In this document: in pieces, positions 27,573-37,828 of the stretch
Layout: each line of letters begins with the position of its first letter
Position numbering within the stretch: the stretch's first letter is position 1
From: an uncultured Oscillospiraceae bacterium
GTDB taxonomy: Bacteria > Bacillota > Clostridia > Oscillospirales > Oscillospiraceae
Length of the DNA: 64,000 nucleotides
Direction of reading: 5' to 3'
Assembly (NCBI GenBank): GCA_905234625.1
Contig: CAJOIC010000010.1
Span: 1-64,000 of the forward strand
Position numbers and translations under genes: made by a program
The notes under the pieces: generated by a model
Told to the model about the DNA's origin: nothing
The model's input: the letters and a program-made list of their open reading frames with translations, nothing else
Databases searched by the model: none

Positions 27573-29960
27573 TCAGATCTTCCAAATATTGTCGGCGTAT
27601 TCCTTCACGGCGCGGTCCGCGGCAAAGATGCCGGACTCCGCGATGTTCACGAGGGACAGCCGGGCGGAGGCCCTGGGGTCAGCCATGAGCCGGTACAGCT
27701 CCTCATGGGCGCGGCGGTAATCGCCGAAGTCCGCCAGGAGCATGTAGGGGTCGCCGCCGTACAGCAGACCGCCGGTGAGGTCCGTATAGTTCTTCCCGTC
27801 GGCAAAGCCCCGGTTGAGGCGCTCGATGACGCTGCGGGTCACGGGGTCGGAGTCGGCGTAGCCCTGGGGATAGTAGTGGCCCCGGAGCTCCTCCACCTGG
27901 TCGGCCCGGAGGCCGAAGATGAACATATTGTCGTCTCCCAGGCGCTGGTACATCTCCACGTTCGCGCCGTCCATGGTGCCGATGGTGATGGCGCCGTTCA
28001 TCATGAGCTTCATGTTGCCGGTGCCGCTGGCCTCCTTGCCGGCGGTGGAGATCTGCTCGGAGACCTGGGCCGCGGGCATGAGCACCTCCGCCATGGAGAC
28101 CCGGTAGTTCTCCGCGAAGAACACCTGGAGCTTCCCCTTGCAGAGGGGGTCATTGTTGATATCGTAGGACAGGGAGTTCAGAAGCTCGATGATGCGCTTG
28201 GCGGTGACGTAGCCCCCGGCGGCCTTGGCGCCGAAGACGAAGGTCCTGGGCAGGAAGTCGGCGTTCGGATCGTCGTGGATGCGCTGCTGGAGGTGGGTGA
28301 TGAGCATGGCGCTCAGGAGCTGGCGCTTATACTCATGGAGCCGCTTGACCTGCACGTCCATGACGGCGGCGGGGTCCAGCTTCGCACCCTGAGCCCGGTC
28401 CAGCCACGCGCCGAAGCGGGCCTTGTTGCTCCGCTTGACCTCGTTCAGGCGGTCCAGGACGGCGGCATCGTTCTCAAAGGCCCGGAGCTCACGGAGCTTC
28501 TCGGGCTGCTTCTTCCAACCGTCGCCGATGAGCTCGTTGACGAGCCCGGCCAGCTCCGGATTCGCCTGGTCGAGCCACCGGCGGTGATCGATGCCGTTGG
28601 TGACGAAGGTATAGCGGTCCGGCCGCAGGGAGTACACGTCCCGGAAGATGTCCCGGATGAGGATCTCCCCGTGGAGCCCGGAGACGCCGTTGACCTTGAA
28701 GCACATGGCCTGGCAGAGGTTCGCCATGTGGACGTTGCCGCCGGAGAGGATGAGGCAGCGCTCCACCCGGCTGTTGTCCCCCTGGAAGGCGTCCCGCAGG
28801 TAGTTGCCCCAGCGGATGTTCAGCTCGCGGATGATCTGCCAGATGCGGGGCAGCAGGGACTGCACGAGGCCCTGGGGCCACTTCTCCAGCGCCTCGGACA
28901 TGACCGTGTGGTTCGTGTACGCCACGGTGCCGCCCACGGCATCGCGCGCCTCGTCCCAGCCCAGGCCGTCCTCGTCCATGAAGATGCGCATGAGCTCGGG
29001 GATGATGAGGGTGGGATGGGTATCGTTGATCTGGATGACGTGGTGCTGGGGGAAGGAGCGCACGTCCCCCCACTTGGCCCGGTGCTTCTTCACGATGTCC
29101 TGGGCGGTGGCGGATACGAAGAAATACTGCTGCTTCAGCCGCAGCTCCTTGCCCTGGGGATGGTCGTCCGCAGGGTACAGGACCTTGGTGATGACCTCGG
29201 CCATGTTCCGCTCCTGGAGGGCCCGCTCGTACTGACCGCCGGAAAACAGGAACATATCCAGGTTCTCGGGGCTCTTGGCCTCCCATAGCCGGAGGGTGTT
29301 CACCCTGCCCTCATAGCCCGCGATGAGCATATCGTAGGGCACGGCCAAGACGCTGGTATAGCCCGTCTGGTGGGTGTGGCAGTTGCCGGTATTGTCCCAC
29401 TCCTCCTCCACGTGGCCGCCGAAGCGGACCTCGCAGGTATCCTCCCGCCGGGGGATGAGCCAGGAATGGGAGCCCAGGCGCCAGTCGTCCGCCACCTCGG
29501 TCTGCTTCCCGTCCCGGATCTCCTGACGGAAGAGGCCGTGCTCATAGCACAGGGTATAGCCGACGGCGGGGATATCAAGGCTCGCCATGCTGTCCATATA
29601 GCAGGCGGCAAGACGGCCGAGGCCGCCGTTTCCGAGGCCCGCATCGGGCTCTGTCTCGAAGATGTCCGAGGCGCTGCGGCCCATGAGCTCCAGGGCTTCC
29701 GTGAGCTCCTTGGCCACGCCGATATTGTAAGCGTTCTTCATGAGGCTCCGGCCCAGGAGGAATTCCATGGACAGGTAGTGGACCTGACGCTCCGGCGCGG
29801 GGTCCTGGACCGCCAGCTCCCGGCTCATGATCTCCCGGACGACCATGGCCACGGCCTGGAACACCTGTTCGTCCGTGGCGGCCTTGTCGGTGACGCCGAA
29901 ATAGGCGCAGAGCTTATCGGCTATGGCTGCGTAGAGTTCGCTGGATGTGATTTCTGACAT
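27573..29960 (-). CDS. glgP: Glycogen/alpha-glucan phosphorylase
   Basis: The 795-residue GT35 enzyme releases glucose 1-phosphate from glycogen. It has the pyridoxal phosphate site EASGTGNMKLMMNGA with Lys651 and the N-terminal segment SMEFLLGRSLMKNAYNIG. The length is typical. AAAGGAGAAAGC precedes the ATG. It is last in the apparent operon prs-pth-glgC-glgD-glgP, 35 bases after glgD. Confidence 0.96.
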   Translation of the reverse strand: MSEITSSELYAAIADKLCAYFGVTDKAATDEQVFQAVAMVVREIMSRELAVQDPAPERQVHYLSMEFLLGRSLMKNAYNIGVAKELTEALELMGRSASDIFETEPDAGLGNGGLGRLAACYMDSMASLDIPAVGYTLCYEHGLFRQEIRDGKQTEVADDWRLGSHSWLIPRREDTCEVRFGGHVEEEWDNTGNCHTHQTGYTSVLAVPYDMLIAGYEGRVNTLRLWEAKSPENLDMFLFSGGQYERALQERNMAEVITKVLYPADDHPQGKELRLKQQYFFVSATAQDIVKKHRAKWGDVRSFPQHHVIQINDTHPTLIIPELMRIFMDEDGLGWDEARDAVGGTVAYTNHTVMSEALEKWPQGLVQSLLPRIWQIIRELNIRWGNYLRDAFQGDNSRVERCLILSGGNVHMANLCQAMCFKVNGVSGLHGEILIRDIFRDVYSLRPDRYTFVTNGIDHRRWLDQANPELAGLVNELIGDGWKKQPEKLRELRAFENDAAVLDRLNEVKRSNKARFGAWLDRAQGAKLDPAAVMDVQVKRLHEYKRQLLSAMLITHLQQRIHDDPNADFLPRTFVFGAKAAGGYVTAKRIIELLNSLSYDINNDPLCKGKLQVFFAENYRVSMAEVLMPAAQVSEQISTAGKEASGTGNMKLMMNGAITIGTMDGANVEMYQRLGDDNMFIFGLRADQVEELRGHYYPQGYADSDPVTRSVIERLNRGFADGKNYTDLTGGLLYGGDPYMLLADFGDYRRAHEELYRLMADPRASARLSLVNIAESGIFAADRAVKEYADNIWKI

Positions 29961-29995
29961 ATATGATGCTTTCTCCTTTTAAAAATGCTGAGATA

Positions 29996-31111
29996 TCAAA
30001 CCGTCTCCCCCTTGGGGACGATGATGGGCAGACGCCGGCTTCCCACAAGGAAGCAGTTCTCGCTGATGACCGCGTCCTTGTCCGCGATGACGCAGCGCAG
30101 GTCCGCGCCCTTCTCCACCACGGCGTCCTGGAGGATGACGCAGTTTTTGAGCTTGGCGCCCTTGCCGATCCTGACGCCGCGGAAGAGGACGCAGTCCTCC
30201 AGCTCGCCCTCGATGTAGCAGCCGTCCGCCACAAGACAGTTGCGAACCTTCGCCTCGTCGGAGTAGTAGGTGCTGACCTCCGCCCGCTCCTTGGTGCGGA
30301 TGGGGCGGTCCTCCGGGAAGAACTGGAGCATGATCTCCGGCTCCAGCATGTCCATGCTGGCCTCGAAGTAGTCCTGGGCCGAGGCGACACGGCAGAGATA
30401 GCCCTCGTGGACGTAGATGCCCACCTTCCCGCCGCCGGCGATGTAATGGGCGATGCCGTCCCGGTGGAAGTGCTCCTTGCCGCTCTTGGCGCAGTAGTCC
30501 ATGATGGACAGGAGGAGTTCCTTCTTCATCAGGTACACCTCCGTGGCGGCGAGACCCTCGCCCTTGCCGCCGGAGGAGAAGACCATCTCGGAGGAGAAGC
30601 CGTCCTCCCCGGGGATGAAGCGGTGATGGGGGAAATAGGGAGCCGCGTCCGCACAGACGGCGGTGATGTCCGCGCCGCTGCGCTCATGCTGCTCCATGGC
30701 GGCGGCGATATCGAAATTCGCCAGCAGGTCGCCGGAGGAGATCACGATGTTCTCGTGGGGGATATCCTCGATATAGGACTGGACGCTCTGCAGCGCCTCC
30801 AGAAAGCCGGAGAAGCTGCCGGAATGAGCCTCCCGCAGGCCGAAGGGGGGCAGCAGGCGCAGACCGCCGCTGCGGCGGGAAAGGCCCCAGTCCTTGCCGT
30901 TGGACAGGTGGTCCAGAAGGCTCTGGTAGTCCCGCTCCATGATGACGCCCACATCCCGCACGCCCGCGTTCACCATGGAGGAGAGCGCGAAGTCGATCAT
31001 GCGGTAGCGTCCGCCGAAGGGGATCGAAGCGGTGTTGCGGTGGGCCACCAGCTCCCGCAGGGCGGAATCGGAATCGAGGGTGTAGATGATGCCGTGATAA
31101 TCCTTATTCAT
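29996..31111 (-). CDS. glgD: GlgD subunit of glucose-1-phosphate adenylyltransferase
   Basis: The 371-residue protein aligns with ADP-glucose pyrophosphorylases ([23 protein letters not shown]) but lacks the GGxGxRL nucleotide-binding loop; it starts [21 protein letters not shown]. That is the mark of GlgD, the non-catalytic or regulatory partner of GlgC in Firmicutes. The left-handed beta-helix with hexapeptide repeats is at the C-terminus. The ATG overlaps the glgC stop by four bases (ATGA). A longer upstream frame reads into shadows of glgC and is not used. Confidence 0.93.
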   Translation of the reverse strand: MNKDYHGIIYTLDSDSALRELVAHRNTASIPFGGRYRMIDFALSSMVNAGVRDVGVIMERDYQSLLDHLSNGKDWGLSRRSGGLRLLPPFGLREAHSGSFSGFLEALQSVQSYIEDIPHENIVISSGDLLANFDIAAAMEQHERSGADITAVCADAAPYFPHHRFIPGEDGFSSEMVFSSGGKGEGLAATEVYLMKKELLLSIMDYCAKSGKEHFHRDGIAHYIAGGGKVGIYVHEGYLCRVASAQDYFEASMDMLEPEIMLQFFPEDRPIRTKERAEVSTYYSDEAKVRNCLVADGCYIEGELEDCVLFRGVRIGKGAKLKNCVILQDAVVEKGADLRCVIADKDAVISENCFLVGSRRLPIIVPKGETV

Positions 31112-32307
31112 TTCGCCGCCTCCACATTCTCGTAAAGCATGGCATTGGGCGCGACCACGGCGCCCGCGCCGACGGTCACGTCCGGTCCTACGGTGGCGAC
31201 GCCCCAGCTGTCGGTCCCGTCGGGGGTATCGCCCACCTTGGCTCCGGCCTCCACATGGGCGTTCTCGCCCAGGATGGCGAAGCTCACCTCCGCACCGGCC
31301 TCCACTACGGCGCCGGGCATCAGCACACTGTATTCGACCTTCGCGCCCTCCTTCACCGTCACCTGGTTCGACAGGACGCTGTTGAAGACGCTGCCCTCCA
31401 CCACGCAGCCCTCGGTGACGATGGAGTGGCGGATGTCCGCGGTCTTCCAGACCACATGGGGCGGACGGATGGGGCTGCGGCTCATGATGGGCCACTCGGG
31501 GTCGTACAGGCCGATGAGCTCCGGGGTCAGCATATCCATATTGGCGTCCCAAAGGCTGGAGATGGTGCCCACGTCGCGCCAGTAGCCCTGGAAGCGGTAG
31601 GGCCAGAGCTTCTCCCCGGCGTTCAGGAGCTTGGGGATGATGTTCTTGCCGAAATCGAACTGCGTGTCGGGGTCGCTGTTGTCCTCGATGAGAGCCTGCC
31701 GCAGGGTCTTCCAGGTGAAGATGTAGATGCCCATGGAGGCCAGGTCGCTCTTGGGCTGAGGGGGCTTTTCCTCGAATTCGTTGATGTAGCCGTCCTCGCC
31801 GACGTTCATGATGCCGAAGCGGGTAGCCTCCTGCATGCTCACCTGGATGACGGCGATGGTGGCGGCGGCGTCATGCTCCTTATGCTCCCGGAGCATATCG
31901 GAGTAGTCCATTTTGTAGATATGGTCGCCGGAGAGGATGAGGACGTATTCCGGGTCCCACATGTCGATGAAGTCCAGATTCTGATAGATGGCGTTGGCCG
32001 TGCCGGAGAACCAGTTCCCCTTCTCCCCCGCGGACATATAGGGCGGGAGGATGAACACGCCGCCGTTATCGCCGTCCAGGTCCCAGGGCTGGCCGCTGCC
32101 CACATAGGCGTTGAGCTTCATGGGGCGGTACTGGGTCAGGACGCCGACCACGTCGATGCCGGAGTTGGCGCAGTTGGACAGCGGGAAATCGATGATGCGG
32201 TACTTCCCGCCGAAGGGCATGTTTGGCTTTGCCACGTTGGACGTGAGGGCATAGAGCCGGGAACCCTGCCCTCCCGCCAGCAGCATGGCGATGCATTCCT
32301 TTTTCAC
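31108..32307 (-). CDS. glgC: Glucose-1-phosphate adenylyltransferase
   Basis: The 399-residue enzyme makes ADP-glucose from glucose 1-phosphate and ATP for glycogen synthesis. It has the catalytic loop [12 protein letters not shown], substrate motif [20 protein letters not shown] and the active Asp region GDHIYKMDY. The C-terminal beta-helix carries the hexapeptide repeats. The start is GTG behind AAAGGAGGCG. It is coupled to glgD by overlap and lies 21 bases after pth. Confidence 0.96.
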   Translation of the reverse strand: MKKECIAMLLAGGQGSRLYALTSNVAKPNMPFGGKYRIIDFPLSNCANSGIDVVGVLTQYRPMKLNAYVGSGQPWDLDGDNGGVFILPPYMSAGEKGNWFSGTANAIYQNLDFIDMWDPEYVLILSGDHIYKMDYSDMLREHKEHDAAATIAVIQVSMQEATRFGIMNVGEDGYINEFEEKPPQPKSDLASMGIYIFTWKTLRQALIEDNSDPDTQFDFGKNIIPKLLNAGEKLWPYRFQGYWRDVGTISSLWDANMDMLTPELIGLYDPEWPIMSRSPIRPPHVVWKTADIRHSIVTEGCVVEGSVFNSVLSNQVTVKEGAKVEYSVLMPGAVVEAGAEVSFAILGENAHVEAGAKVGDTPDGTDSWGVATVGPDVTVGAGAVVAPNAMLYENVEAAK

Positions 32308-32328
32308 GGGGATACGCCTCCTTTGGTA

Positions 32329-32916
32329 TCAATTATACTTTGCCATTGTTTTTTCAGGGCCGTTCTTCATGTATTCCATGACGGCCTCCGCGGCGGTATC
32401 GCACGCCGAGGAGAAGGTCTCCCAATCCTGGTTGCGGGGCACCCCCAGCACCCAGTCGATCTGCTCCTGGCCGCCCCCGGAGGGAGCGCCCACGCCGATC
32501 TTCACCCGGGGGAACGCGTCTGTCCCCAGGTGGGCGATGATGCTCTTGAGGCCGTTGTGGCCCCCGGCGGAGCCCTTGGTGCGGACCCGGAGCTTTCCCA
32601 GGGGCAGGGAGATATCGTCCGCCGCCACCAGCACGTGGTCAGCGGGGATCTTGTAGAACCGGGCCGCCTGGCCCACGGCCTCGCCGGAGTTGTTCATATA
32701 GGTCTGGGGCTTCATGACAAGGACCGTCTCCCCGTTGGGGAGGGTGAATTTCCCCGTCAGCGCCCGGAAGCGCAGGCGGTTCACGGCGACGCCCTGAGCC
32801 TTCGCCAGCGCGTCCGCCGCCAGGAAGCCCGCGTTGTGCCGGGTGCCGGCGTACTTCGGCCCGGGATTGCCCAGGAACACCGCGAGCCACGAGATGCCGG
32901 AGCTCCTGCCGAACAT
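32329..32916 (-). CDS. pth: Peptidyl-tRNA hydrolase
   Basis: The 195-residue enzyme frees tRNA from stalled peptidyl-tRNA. Key features are FLGNPGPKYAGTRHNAGFLAAD (catalytic His in RHNAGF), the KPQTYMNNSGEAV motif and VAADDISLPLGKLRVR with GSAGGHNGLKSI. The ATG overlaps the prs stop by one base (TGATG), so the start is set by coupling; the N-terminus (MFGRSSGISW) is about ten residues longer than usual. Confidence 0.95.
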   Translation of the reverse strand: MFGRSSGISWLAVFLGNPGPKYAGTRHNAGFLAADALAKAQGVAVNRLRFRALTGKFTLPNGETVLVMKPQTYMNNSGEAVGQAARFYKIPADHVLVAADDISLPLGKLRVRTKGSAGGHNGLKSIIAHLGTDAFPRVKIGVGAPSGGGQEQIDWVLGVPRNQDWETFSSACDTAAEAVMEYMKNGPEKTMAKYN

Positions 32917-33878
32917 CAGCCGAAGAGCTCGGCGAGAGACTCGTCGTCGTAGATGCGCTGGATGGCGCCCGCGAACATATCCGCCACGGTGAGGTACTTG
33001 ATGCGCTCTACCCGGGGCTTATCCTTGGGGTAGGGGATGGTGTCCAGAAGGAGCAGCTCCTCCAGGGCGCTGCTGTCGATCCGCTCCAGGGCGGGACCGG
33101 ACAGGACGCCGTGGCTGGCGCAGGCGAAGACGCGGTTGGCGCCGCCGATGTCCTTCAGGGCCTTGGCCGCGCCGCAGAGGGAGCCGGCGGTATCCACCAT
33201 GTCGTCCAGGATGATGACGTCCTTGCCCTCGACGTTTCCGATGAGGTTCATGACCTCGGACTGGTTGGCGCGCTCCCGGCGCTTGTCCACGATGGCGAGG
33301 CCGGTGCCGAGCTTCATGGCGAAGGACCGGGCCCGGGCCACGCTGCCCACGTCCGGGGAGGCCACGATCAGGTTTTCGTTGTTCACGCCGAAGCGCTCGA
33401 GGTAGTGCTTCGCGAAGATCACGCCGCCCAGCATGTGATCCACGGGGATATCGAAAAAGCCCTGGATCTGGGAGGCGTGGAGGTCCATGGTCAGGACACG
33501 GTCGGCGCCGGCCTCGGTGAGGAGGTTCGCCACCAGCTTCGCGGAGATGGGATCGCGGCTCTTGGCCTTGCGGTCCTGACGGGCATAGCCGAAGTACGGC
33601 ATGACCGCGGTGATGCGTCCGGCGGAGGCCCGGCGCATGGCGTCGATCATGACGAGCAGCTCCATGAGATTGTCGTTCACGGGGCCGCAGGTGGACTGGA
33701 TGAGAAAGACGTCCGCCCCGCGCACCGGCTCATAGACGGAGACAGAGCACTCGCCGTCGGCGAAGCTCGTGCAGACGGCATTGCCGAGAGGAATTCCGAG
33801 ACTGTCGCTGATACCCTGTGCCAGCGCGGGGTTTGAGCTGCCCGTGAAGATCTTGATCTCTTTTCCGTGTCGTATCAT
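32916..33878 (-). CDS. prs: Ribose-phosphate pyrophosphokinase
   Basis: The 320-residue enzyme makes PRPP from ribose 5-phosphate and ATP, for nucleotide, His and Trp synthesis. It has the ATP/flexible loop DRKAKSRDPISAK, the metal site TMDLHASQIQGFF and the PRPP loop VIILDDMVDTAGSLC. The start is ATG 33878 (MIRHGKEIKIFTGSSNP) behind AGGGGGA; the frame upstream runs through the AT-rich promoter region. It leads the prs-pth-glg operon. Confidence 0.96.
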   Translation of the reverse strand: MIRHGKEIKIFTGSSNPALAQGISDSLGIPLGNAVCTSFADGECSVSVYEPVRGADVFLIQSTCGPVNDNLMELLVMIDAMRRASAGRITAVMPYFGYARQDRKAKSRDPISAKLVANLLTEAGADRVLTMDLHASQIQGFFDIPVDHMLGGVIFAKHYLERFGVNNENLIVASPDVGSVARARSFAMKLGTGLAIVDKRRERANQSEVMNLIGNVEGKDVIILDDMVDTAGSLCGAAKALKDIGGANRVFACASHGVLSGPALERIDSSALEELLLLDTIPYPKDKPRVERIKYLTVADMFAGAIQRIYDDESLAELFG

Positions 33879-34010
33879 TTGTGTTGTGATCCCCCTACCC
33901 AAAACTATTATATTTATATCGCGAGATAAAATCTGCGCAAATATTATATCAAAGAGCCGAGTCAAATGAAAGGGCCATAACGAACTTTCCGAGCAAAAAA
34001 TCAACAGAAA

Positions 34011-34035
34011 ACGACGCCGGAGGACCCGGCGCCGT
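34011..34035 (-). terminator. Terminator of the flavin/Fe-S oxidoreductase gene
   Basis: On the - strand a 10-bp GC stem (34011-34020 with 34026-34035, one wobble) followed by TTTT, just past the stop at 34047. Confidence 0.75.
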
Positions 34036-34046
34036 TTGGTGATATT

Positions 34047-36077
34047 TTAAATCCGGTTGGCGACGCTCCAGGCGTGGCGGTTGCCCTGCTGGACGGAGGC
34101 GGGCTTTTTGCAGTCGCCGATCATGTAGAATTCCGGCGCGCAGCCATAGAACGCCAGAGCCTCGGTCTCCCGGGGGACGCGCCCGGCGCACATGACCACG
34201 GAATCCGCGGGCAGGCTGTGCTCAACGCCGTCCTTGTCGGTATAGACCACGGCGCCCTCCTCGATGCGGGCCACCTTCACGCCGGTGATGCCGTGGAAGT
34301 TGGGCTCCGCCTCCCAGGCCTCCTGGAACATGGAATAGTAGTGGATGGCGGTAGAGTCCGCGGAGAGACGGTCCCGCATCTCCACGACGGTGGTATCATG
34401 GCCCTTCTTCGCGATATACAGCGCCGTCTCGACGCCCACCTCGCCGCCGCCGATGACGACGACTCTTTCCCCCAGCCTCTCGGGATGGGCGAAGGCCTCA
34501 AGGGCGTAGACGAGCTTATCCTTATCCGCCCCGGGGATGGGCAGAGTCAGCATATCCGCGCCGTTTGCCACCACCACCGCGTCGTAATCCTCCGCCGCGA
34601 TCATATCGGGGGTGGCCTTCACGCCGGTGCGCACCTCGATGCCCCGCTTGTCCAGCTGGTAGATGAGGTAGTTCTTATAGTCCTTCAGGGTCCACTTGAA
34701 GTCGGCGTAGTCCGCGTGGACGATCTGGCCGCCCAGCACCTTCTCCGCCTCGTACACCACGGGGGTGTGGCCCCGATCGGCCAGGAACAGGGCGCAGCGC
34801 ATGCCCGCGGGGCCGCCGCCGATGACCGCCACCTTCTTGGACCTGGCGGGGGGCTGGATGAGCTGATGGACCCGGTGCTCCAGGCCGATCATGGGATTCA
34901 CGGAGCAGACGGAGACGAAGGGGTCGTGCTCCCCCCGGCCGTGGCACTTGTTGCACCGCAGGCAGGGGACGATATCGTCGCCGCGGCCCTCCAGGATGAG
35001 GTCGCCGTAGTTGGGGTTCGACACGAAGGCGCGGGCGGCGCAGATGAGGTCCGCCTTGCCCTCGGCCAGGGCCTTCTCGCAGGACTCGGCGTAGTGGAAG
35101 CCGCCGATGACCCCGATGACCAGGCCCGGGACGTGCTGTTTCATGTACTCGCCGTATTTGAGGAAGGGGGTCTCCTCCAGGTTGAAGCTGGTGGGATGGG
35201 CGTGGTCCACCTCGTAGGTGCGCAGCTGGACGATGTCGATGTATTTCTTCGCCTCGTTCAGGAAGGCGGCGCTCTCCTCGATGGTGTAGCCGCCGGGCTC
35301 GTCCTCGGCGCTCCACTCGATCTCCAGGAGGAAGTTCCTGCCGACCTTATTGCGGACCCGCTCCAGCACCATCAGGGGGAAGCGCATCCGGTTCTCCAGG
35401 CTGCCGCCGAATTTGTCGGTGCGGCTGTTGGACAGGGGGGAGAACATCCGGGCGGGCAGGTTCGCCCGATAGCACATATGGATGGACAGCATGTCGAAGC
35501 CCAGCATCTGGATGATGCCCGCCTGCTCGGCATAGGAATCCGCGATCTTCTCCAGGGTCGCCTCGTCGTACCAGGCGGCGTTCTCGTGGGCGGGGATGAG
35601 CTCGATCTCGAACTCCGTGGGAGGCGGGGCGGCGTTCTCCAGGTGCTCGCCCGCCTGATCGAAGGCGCTGAAGGCCCGCTCCATGGAGCCCTGCTTCACC
35701 CGCATGAGGGGGTAGGCCGAGGGGGGACCCACGAAGATGGCCATGCAGGCGATGGAGTCGAAGTAGTGGATATTGTCCGCCAGCTGGAGAAGGTAGTTCT
35801 GGCAGTTGGTATCGTACAGGTCATAGTCCGGGAAGTGGCCGAAGTCCAGGTCCATGGGCATCTGCTTGCCCCGGGTGAAGTTGTTGATGCCCATGCAGGT
35901 GACAATACCTGCGCTGCGGGCCTTGTTGGCATAGTGGGAGATGACGCTCTCCGCGGGATAGGGCTCCGGCCCCTGCAGGAAATGGGGCAGGGAGTTTGAG
36001 GCCTCCAGCCGGTTCTTCAGGGTAAAGCCCCGGACCTTCAGCGGCTCGCAGATATGGGGGTACTTGGGTGCGCTCAT
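34047..36077 (-). CDS. Enoate/dienoyl-CoA reductase-like FMN/Fe-S/FAD oxidoreductase
   Basis: The 676-residue protein has the layout of 2,4-dienoyl-CoA reductase, 2-enoate reductase and BaiCD/FldZ. Residues 1-360 form an Old Yellow Enzyme TIM barrel (PLKVRGFTLKNRLE, with Tyr/His active-site region). A [4Fe-4S] site follows with Cys372, Cys375, Cys378 and Cys391 (C-x2-C-x2-C-x12-C). The C-terminal half is an FAD/NAD(P) domain with VAVIGGGPAGM and VVIGGGEVGVE. Members reduce C=C bonds of unsaturated acids, bile acids or aromatic acrylates. The N-terminal motif GINNF replaces the more usual sequences, so the substrate is unknown. AGGAGGAGC precedes the ATG; it is monocistronic. Confidence 0.92.
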   Translation of the reverse strand: MSAPKYPHICEPLKVRGFTLKNRLEASNSLPHFLQGPEPYPAESVISHYANKARSAGIVTCMGINNFTRGKQMPMDLDFGHFPDYDLYDTNCQNYLLQLADNIHYFDSIACMAIFVGPPSAYPLMRVKQGSMERAFSAFDQAGEHLENAAPPPTEFEIELIPAHENAAWYDEATLEKIADSYAEQAGIIQMLGFDMLSIHMCYRANLPARMFSPLSNSRTDKFGGSLENRMRFPLMVLERVRNKVGRNFLLEIEWSAEDEPGGYTIEESAAFLNEAKKYIDIVQLRTYEVDHAHPTSFNLEETPFLKYGEYMKQHVPGLVIGVIGGFHYAESCEKALAEGKADLICAARAFVSNPNYGDLILEGRGDDIVPCLRCNKCHGRGEHDPFVSVCSVNPMIGLEHRVHQLIQPPARSKKVAVIGGGPAGMRCALFLADRGHTPVVYEAEKVLGGQIVHADYADFKWTLKDYKNYLIYQLDKRGIEVRTGVKATPDMIAAEDYDAVVVANGADMLTLPIPGADKDKLVYALEAFAHPERLGERVVVIGGGEVGVETALYIAKKGHDTTVVEMRDRLSADSTAIHYYSMFQEAWEAEPNFHGITGVKVARIEEGAVVYTDKDGVEHSLPADSVVMCAGRVPRETEALAFYGCAPEFYMIGDCKKPASVQQGNRHAWSVANRI

Positions 36078-36231
36078 GGGTGCTCCTCCTCACATATTCG
36101 ACATTTTTCGTAACACTCGGCGGGGTATGTAATACAATGATTATATCAGTAAAACGTCCCCTTGAAAAGACTGTTTACGCCATATTTGTGTAAGTCATGC
36201 CGTTATTCATTGTGACGAAAGGAGCGAGCCC

Positions 36232-37158
36232 ATGCCCCCCATCCCCCTGTTCGACGCCCACTGCGACACGGTGAGCGCCTGTCTCGCACGCGGTGAAGCC
36301 CTGCGGGAGAACGGCGGACACCTGGATCTTGCGCGTCTCACCGCCTACGCCCGGGCTGCCCAGGTCTTCGCCGTCTTTGCCGACGGGGCGGCCCTCCCCC
36401 CTGGCACTCTCCCGGCGGAGGCCCGGCGTCAGCGGGACTTCTTCGCGGCGGAGCTCTCCGCGAGCGGCGATATCGCCATGCCCTGTCGCACAGGGGACGA
36501 CATCCGCGCCGCCAACGCCGCCGGGAAGGTCGCCTGCCTTCTCTCCGTGGAGGGCGGAGAGCTCCTGGACTGCGACCCGGCGGCCCTGGAGGAGGCAAAG
36601 GCCTGGGGCGTGCGGTGCGTGAACCTCACCTGGAACCACGCGAACGCCCTCTCCGGCTCCCACGCGGAGGACCCGGACCGGGGGCTTTCGGATGTGGGCA
36701 GGGCCTTCGTCCGGGAGGCGGAGCGCCTGGGCATCCTCATCGACGTGTCCCACCTGTCCGACGCGGGGTTTTGGGACCTGGTATCCATGACCTCCCGGCC
36801 CATCGTCGCCACCCACTCCGACGCCCGGGCCGTATGCCCCCGCAGCCGGAACCTGACGGACGATATGTTCCGGGCGATCCGGGACAGCGGCGGCGCGGCG
36901 GGCCTGAACCTCTATACGCCCTTCATCGGCGGGGAGGGCATGGACGCGGTCCTGCGCCACGTGGACCGTTTCCTCTCCCTGGGCGGGGAGCGCTGCCTGT
37001 GCCTGGGTCTCGACCTGGACGGCTGCAGCGCCCTCTCCGGGGGCCTCCGGGGCGTCCAGGATGTCCCGCTGCTGTGGGAGGCCCTGTCGGAGCGCGGGTG
37101 CGGCAGCGCGCTTTTGGAGGATATCTTCTTCAACAACCTCCTCAGGGTCCTGGCATAG
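36232..37158 (+). CDS. Membrane dipeptidase-like peptidase M19
   Basis: The 308-residue protein matches renal-dipeptidase-type amidohydrolases. Zinc ligands are visible in FDAHCDTV (HxD), SVEGGELLD (Glu), IDVSHLSDAGFWD and VATHSDARAVCPRSRNLTDD. It should hydrolyse dipeptides, perhaps with D-residues. It has no signal peptide, so it is cytoplasmic, as are most clostridial M19 proteins. GAAAGGAGCG precedes the ATG. Confidence 0.93.
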   Translation: MPPIPLFDAHCDTVSACLARGEALRENGGHLDLARLTAYARAAQVFAVFADGAALPPGTLPAEARRQRDFFAAELSASGDIAMPCRTGDDIRAANAAGKVACLLSVEGGELLDCDPAALEEAKAWGVRCVNLTWNHANALSGSHAEDPDRGLSDVGRAFVREAERLGILIDVSHLSDAGFWDLVSMTSRPIVATHSDARAVCPRSRNLTDDMFRAIRDSGGAAGLNLYTPFIGGEGMDAVLRHVDRFLSLGGERCLCLGLDLDGCSALSGGLRGVQDVPLLWEALSERGCGSALLEDIFFNNLLRVLA

Positions 37159-37159
37159 A

Positions 37160-37193
37160 AAAGGCATGGACGAAAGCTCGTCCATGCTTTTTT
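37160..37193. terminator. Bidirectional terminator of the M19 gene and the PPTase gene
   Basis: GCATGGACGA, loop AAGC, TCGTCCATGC, then TTTTTT; A residues on the left arm serve the - strand gene. Confidence 0.93.
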
Positions 37194-37825
37194 CATACTA
37201 TCCCGGACCGCAGGTCCCCGGGGGCCACGGGCGTCAGCGCCGGCAGGTCCTCCCCCAGGCAGCAGGCCGCGGCGGCGTAGCCCTCCGGCAGGTCATAGTC
37301 CCGGAAGAACATCCCCGCGGGAGGATCGAGCACGTCCTGCTCCGACAGGGACAGCATCCGCTCATCGCTGACGGCCTTGACCCAGGCCTCCTTCCGGGTC
37401 CACAGCCGGAAGAAGGCGGCCTTCCGTTCCTCCGGCGGCAGGCTCTCCAGCCAGGTCCGCTCCCCGGGGCAGAACCGCCGGGCCATGCTCTCCCGCACGT
37501 CCCGCATCTGCTGCACGTCCGCCCCCACGGGAGCGTCGCCCACGGCGCAGAGGATGAACCGCCCGGAGTGGGACAGGCTGAAATGCAGCTCCCGCCGATC
37601 CCGAAGGACGGGCTTCCCCGCAGGGAGCAGCGCCGCGGCCTCCCCGGCGGGGACGCCCCGCCGCTCCACGGCATAGGCGAACAGGAGCCCCGTCCAAAGG
37701 CTCTCCTGCCGCACCTTTTCGTTTTTCAGGCGGTCATATATCTCCCGCCGCCAGGGGGGCAGCAGCGCCGCGGCCTCCTCCGGCAGGGTCTCGCCGCCTC
37801 TGTCCAGACAATAGATCTCCGTCAT
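37193..37825 (-). CDS. 4'-phosphopantetheinyl transferase superfamily protein
   Basis: The 210-residue Sfp-like protein has LHFSLSHSG and RLWTRKEAWVKA, both typical of the family, and the metal motif as GADVQQM. The usual GxDxE has Gln in place of Glu, which may alter metal binding. Such enzymes attach the phosphopantetheine arm to carrier proteins. No polyketide or peptide synthetase is in the window, so the target is unknown. It lies 3 bases after the SLH/transglutaminase lipoprotein gene, in the same operon. Confidence 0.88.
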   Translation of the reverse strand: MTEIYCLDRGGETLPEEAAALLPPWRREIYDRLKNEKVRQESLWTGLLFAYAVERRGVPAGEAAALLPAGKPVLRDRRELHFSLSHSGRFILCAVGDAPVGADVQQMRDVRESMARRFCPGERTWLESLPPEERKAAFFRLWTRKEAWVKAVSDERMLSLSEQDVLDPPAGMFFRDYDLPEGYAAAACCLGEDLPALTPVAPGDLRSGIV

Positions 37826-37828
37826 GGC

